Part shown: positions 4,967-7,070 of the stretch, piece after piece
Layout: every line of letters begins with the position of its first letter
Numbering within the stretch: the first letter of the stretch is position 1
Source: Pseudomonadales bacterium
Lineage (GTDB): Bacteria; Pseudomonadota; Gammaproteobacteria; Pseudomonadales; DT-91
Length of the DNA: 7,070 nucleotides
Assembly: GCA_013215025.1 (NCBI GenBank)
Contig: JABSRR010000066.1
Coordinates: 1 to 7,070, forward strand
Direction of reading: 5' to 3'
The notes under the pieces: generated by a model
What the model was told of the DNA's origin: nothing
Database searches by the model: none
What the model saw: the letters and a program-made list of their open reading frames with translations, nothing else
Position numbers and translations under genes: made by a program

Positions 4967-6319
4967 ATGCCTTCCAGTGCAACTCAGACTCAGCAGCAAC
5001 TAGAATTACTCTCTAGCGCCATTGATGATGGCTCTCTAGCGCCCGTTGCCAGAATGTTGAACGCACTGCCTGCAGCAGAAACTGCACACCTTCTGGAATC
5101 ATCACCGCCTCGCATGCGACAGGCGTTGTGGGCTTTAATAGATCGTGATAGTGAAGGCGATATCCTCGCCAGCCTGCCAGAGGAGCTACAGAGCTCTTTC
5201 TTGAAAGATATGGACGTTGATGAGCTTATCGAGCTTACTGAGGGATTAGAATCTGACGATATTGCCGATATATTGCAACAATTGCCACGCACCGTTATTC
5301 ACGAAGTATTGGCCTCGATGGACAGCCAAGATCGCCACCGCGTCGAACGCGTTATTCAATATCAAGACAATACCGCGGGTGGCCTGATGAGTACTGAAAT
5401 GATTACTGTGCGCGCACCGATTACCCTCGATGTTGTACTGCGCTATCTTCGACGTCATGATCAACTTCCCTCTAATTCTGATGCTATTTATGTCGTAGGA
5501 CGCCAAGACACGCTGATTGGCGTATTGCCGATTGCTAAATTATTAATCAGCGATCCAAACAGCACCGTGCGCGAGGTCATGAAAACCGATATTTATACCT
5601 TAACCGCCGATATTGAAGATACACAGGTTGCGCAATTATTCGAACGCAATGACTGGGTTTCAGCGCCGGTAGTCGACAAGGCTGGTAAGCTGCTAGGTAG
5701 AATCACCATCGATGATGTCGTAGATGTTATCCGTGATGACTTTGAACACAGCATCAATTCACTGGCTGGTATTTCCGATGAAGAAGAAACGTTTTCCAGC
5801 ATTAAAGATACCGTACCACGCAGAATGGTTTGGTTGGGCATTAATTTGATTACCGCTCTGCTGGCCTCAGCTTCTATTAAAATGTTTGAGGGCACGATTG
5901 ATAAGGTGGTTGCATTAGCTGTGTTAATGCCTATTGTTGCCAGTATGGGTGGCATCGCTGGCAGCCAAACCCTTACCGTTGTTATTCGCGGTATGGCCTT
6001 AGGCTTAATCGGTAAAAATAATGCCAGCTGGCTGCTTCAGCGTGAAGTCATTATATCGTTTATTAACGGCATTGTTTGGGCCTTAGTCGTCGGTACTTTA
6101 GCCAGTCTTATCTATAACGATTTTACTTTAGCGATTGTTTTAGCCACCGCAATGATTTTAAATTTATTTGTTGCTGCCTTTGTTGGCACCTTATTACCGA
6201 TTAGCCTAGAGCGACTGAATATTGATCCTGCTCTTGCGGGCGGTGTATTACTCACCACCGTCACCGACATTTTTGGGTTTGCAATTTTCCTTGGCTTGGC
6301 CAGCTATTTTTACGGTTAA
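4967..6319 (+). CDS. mgtE: Magnesium transporter MgtE
   Basis: MgtE is an inner-membrane, Mg2+-selective channel, a homodimer gated by cytosolic Mg2+. At 450 residues it has the full family architecture: a helical superfamily N domain (about 10-135, with DVDELIELTEGLESDDIADILQQLP-type repeats), two CBS domains (about 138-200 and 204-258; LMSTEMITVRAP opens the first), a connecting helix, and five membrane segments (about 287-305, 313-340, 360-383, 386-411, 424-448). The pore-region motif MPIVASMGGIAGSQT (321-335) and the TM5 aspartate Asp434 in TVTDIFGF, equivalent to the Mg2+-coordinating Asp432 of Thermus MgtE, are present. The ATG at 4967 lacks a strong ribosome site; the ATG at 4951 is out of frame. 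It lies 84 bases after ptsO on the same strand. I see no M-box-like leader in that short gap. Confidence 0.95.
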   Translation: MPSSATQTQQQLELLSSAIDDGSLAPVARMLNALPAAETAHLLESSPPRMRQALWALIDRDSEGDILASLPEELQSSFLKDMDVDELIELTEGLESDDIADILQQLPRTVIHEVLASMDSQDRHRVERVIQYQDNTAGGLMSTEMITVRAPITLDVVLRYLRRHDQLPSNSDAIYVVGRQDTLIGVLPIAKLLISDPNSTVREVMKTDIYTLTADIEDTQVAQLFERNDWVSAPVVDKAGKLLGRITIDDVVDVIRDDFEHSINSLAGISDEEETFSSIKDTVPRRMVWLGINLITALLASASIKMFEGTIDKVVALAVLMPIVASMGGIAGSQTLTVVIRGMALGLIGKNNASWLLQREVIISFINGIVWALVVGTLASLIYNDFTLAIVLATAMILNLFVAAFVGTLLPISLERLNIDPALAGGVLLTTVTDIFGFAIFLGLASYFYG

Positions 6320-6427
6320 TGTAGCGGCATACAGAAGCGCATTTCTTACCGATATAGTAATAATTTAAGTGAAGCCAACACGATAAACACGGTTTGCAAC
6401 ACTCAGCGTCGCTGGAGCTCAATCAAT
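6320..6427 (+). other. mgtE-darP intergenic spacer
   Basis: This 108-base spacer has no terminator or clear promoter. It ends with a GGAG ribosome site at 6414-6417, ten bases before the darP ATG, next to a small CAGC-GTC-GCTG inverted repeat (6404-6414). Read-through from mgtE is possible. Confidence 0.4.
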
Positions 6428-6991
6428 ATGGCAAAAAAATCTTCTCCACAGTCTCATGAATCACAGGGCGATGAGATTAAATCTAAGACACAAATTAAAC
6501 AAGAGATGCTTGATCTACAAGCATTAGGCAAAGCCATTGCCGATTTACCCGGCGCGGTTTATCAAAGCATGCCGGTGCCGGACAGCCTTGACGAGGCGAT
6601 TAAAACGCTGGCAAGAATAAAAAACTGGAATGCGCAAAAACGGCAGCTGCAATATATTGGCAGGGTTATGCGTGAACTTTCTGAGCATGAGGTTGAGTTG
6701 TTACAACTTGCTCTTGACGATTATGAGCTCGGTCGCAAAAAACTGAATCGCGAATTTCATCGTCTTGAGCAGCTTCGCGAGCAGCTCATTAGCGGTGATA
6801 AAGACTGCGTCAATTCGATTATTGCTGAGCATCCCAATATCGATCGACAAGCCTTTATGCAGATAGTTCGCGCGGCTCAAAAAGAGTATGAACTAAATAC
6901 AAAACTTTCAGATAATGCAGCAAAAAATCTCAAACATTATAAAAAGTTATTTCAGTTTCTTAAACAGTTAGCGATAGATAAGTTTGACTAG
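6428..6991 (+). CDS. darP: Ribosome biogenesis factor DarP (YjgA, DUF615)
   Basis: DarP (formerly YjgA, DUF615) associates with late 50S precursors and helps mature the peptidyl-transferase centre. The 187-residue product is close to the E. coli length (183). It is highly charged and mostly helical. The family landmarks are SKTQIKQEMLDLQALGKAIADLP near residues 19-41, the AIKTLARIKNWNAQKRQLQYIGRVMRE block (57-83), FHRLEQLREQLISG, the HPNIDRQAFMQIVRAAQKE stretch, and the C-terminal YKKLFQFLKQLA, which matches the E. coli ending IFQYLRELA. The basic, polar first 18 residues are variable. The start ATG has a GGAG site ten bases upstream. In related genomes this gene lies near pmbA and tldD; neither is recognisable here. 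It is the second ribosome-associated factor in the window, after hpf. Confidence 0.93.
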   Translation: MAKKSSPQSHESQGDEIKSKTQIKQEMLDLQALGKAIADLPGAVYQSMPVPDSLDEAIKTLARIKNWNAQKRQLQYIGRVMRELSEHEVELLQLALDDYELGRKKLNREFHRLEQLREQLISGDKDCVNSIIAEHPNIDRQAFMQIVRAAQKEYELNTKLSDNAAKNLKHYKKLFQFLKQLAIDKFD

Positions 6992-7010
6992 TCTGCAGCG
7001 AATACAGCGA

Positions 7011-7070
7011 TCAATTCGTCACATCAAATAAGCGCAAAAACTTCACCTCAGGCTCAGCGAAATCACCGTC
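7011..7070 (-). CDS. Possible 3' end of a convergent minus-strand gene (partial, unidentified)
   Basis: On the minus strand the frame starting at base 7070 is open for 19 codons and ends in a TGA (7013-7011). It reads DGDFAEPEVKFLRLFDVTN, which looks like a natural protein C-terminus with balanced composition. The other two minus frames stop within nine codons. The start and nearly all of the gene would lie beyond the window, so I cannot name a family. A 19-codon open stretch can arise by chance, so this is a weak call. If real, it converges on darP with a 19-base gap and no obvious terminator between them. Confidence 0.3.
   Translation of the reverse strand, partial: DGDFAEPEVKFLRLFDVTN

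Noticed and set aside
5593..5955. A 120-codon minus-strand ORF opposite mgtE
   Set aside because: Low-complexity Ser/Thr/Ala/Ile translation typical of antisense to CBS and membrane segments. mgtE is intact on the other strand.
5927..5971. MGGIAGSQ in the MgtE pore region as a loss of the MGGNAG-type motif
   Set aside because: From memory, the Ile/Ser form occurs in other proteobacterial MgtE proteins, and the key TM5 aspartate is intact, so it does not indicate altered function.

Overview
The window is a stretch of gammaproteobacterial core chromosome of the Pseudomonas/Cellvibrio type. The order lptB - rpoN - hpf - ptsN - rapZ - ptsO is the classic sigma-54 / nitrogen-PTS neighbourhood. 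Protein sequences match that group, for example a short-form Hpf and a stand-alone NPr next to RapZ. Base composition is moderate, roughly mid-40s % GC by eye. All recognised genes are on the + strand. I see no mobile element, CRISPR array, tRNA or rRNA.

Layout: the 3' three-quarters of lptB (2-526) is followed by a 263-base gap, then rpoN (790-2375). The rpoN frame is broken by one missing base inside a 12-bp tandem repeat near 1076, which separates Region I from the core-binding and DNA-binding regions. After a 295-base gap comes hpf (2671-2997), closed by a strong intrinsic terminator (3011-3046). A candidate promoter at 3184-3211 precedes ptsN (3241), rapZ (3751) and ptsO (4607), which are tightly packed, with rapZ and ptsO overlapping by 8 bases. 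mgtE (4967-6319) and darP/yjgA (6428-6991) follow with short gaps. The last 60 bases may hold the 3' end of a convergent minus-strand gene.

How the genes work together: LptB powers LPS export to the outer membrane. RpoN is the alternative sigma factor for nitrogen and other activator-dependent promoters. Hpf hibernates ribosomes. PtsN and PtsO are the terminal phospho-carriers of the regulatory nitrogen PTS; their EI-Ntr kinase, PtsP, is not in the window. RapZ is the P-loop regulator linked to amino-sugar control in enterics. MgtE is a gated Mg2+ channel. DarP helps mature the large ribosomal subunit.

The window is otherwise ordinary. The observation most worth following is the rpoN frameshift within the Asp-Thr-Ala-Ile repeat, which could be a sequencing error, a recent lesion or a genuinely split sigma-54. 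I found no convincing new system.
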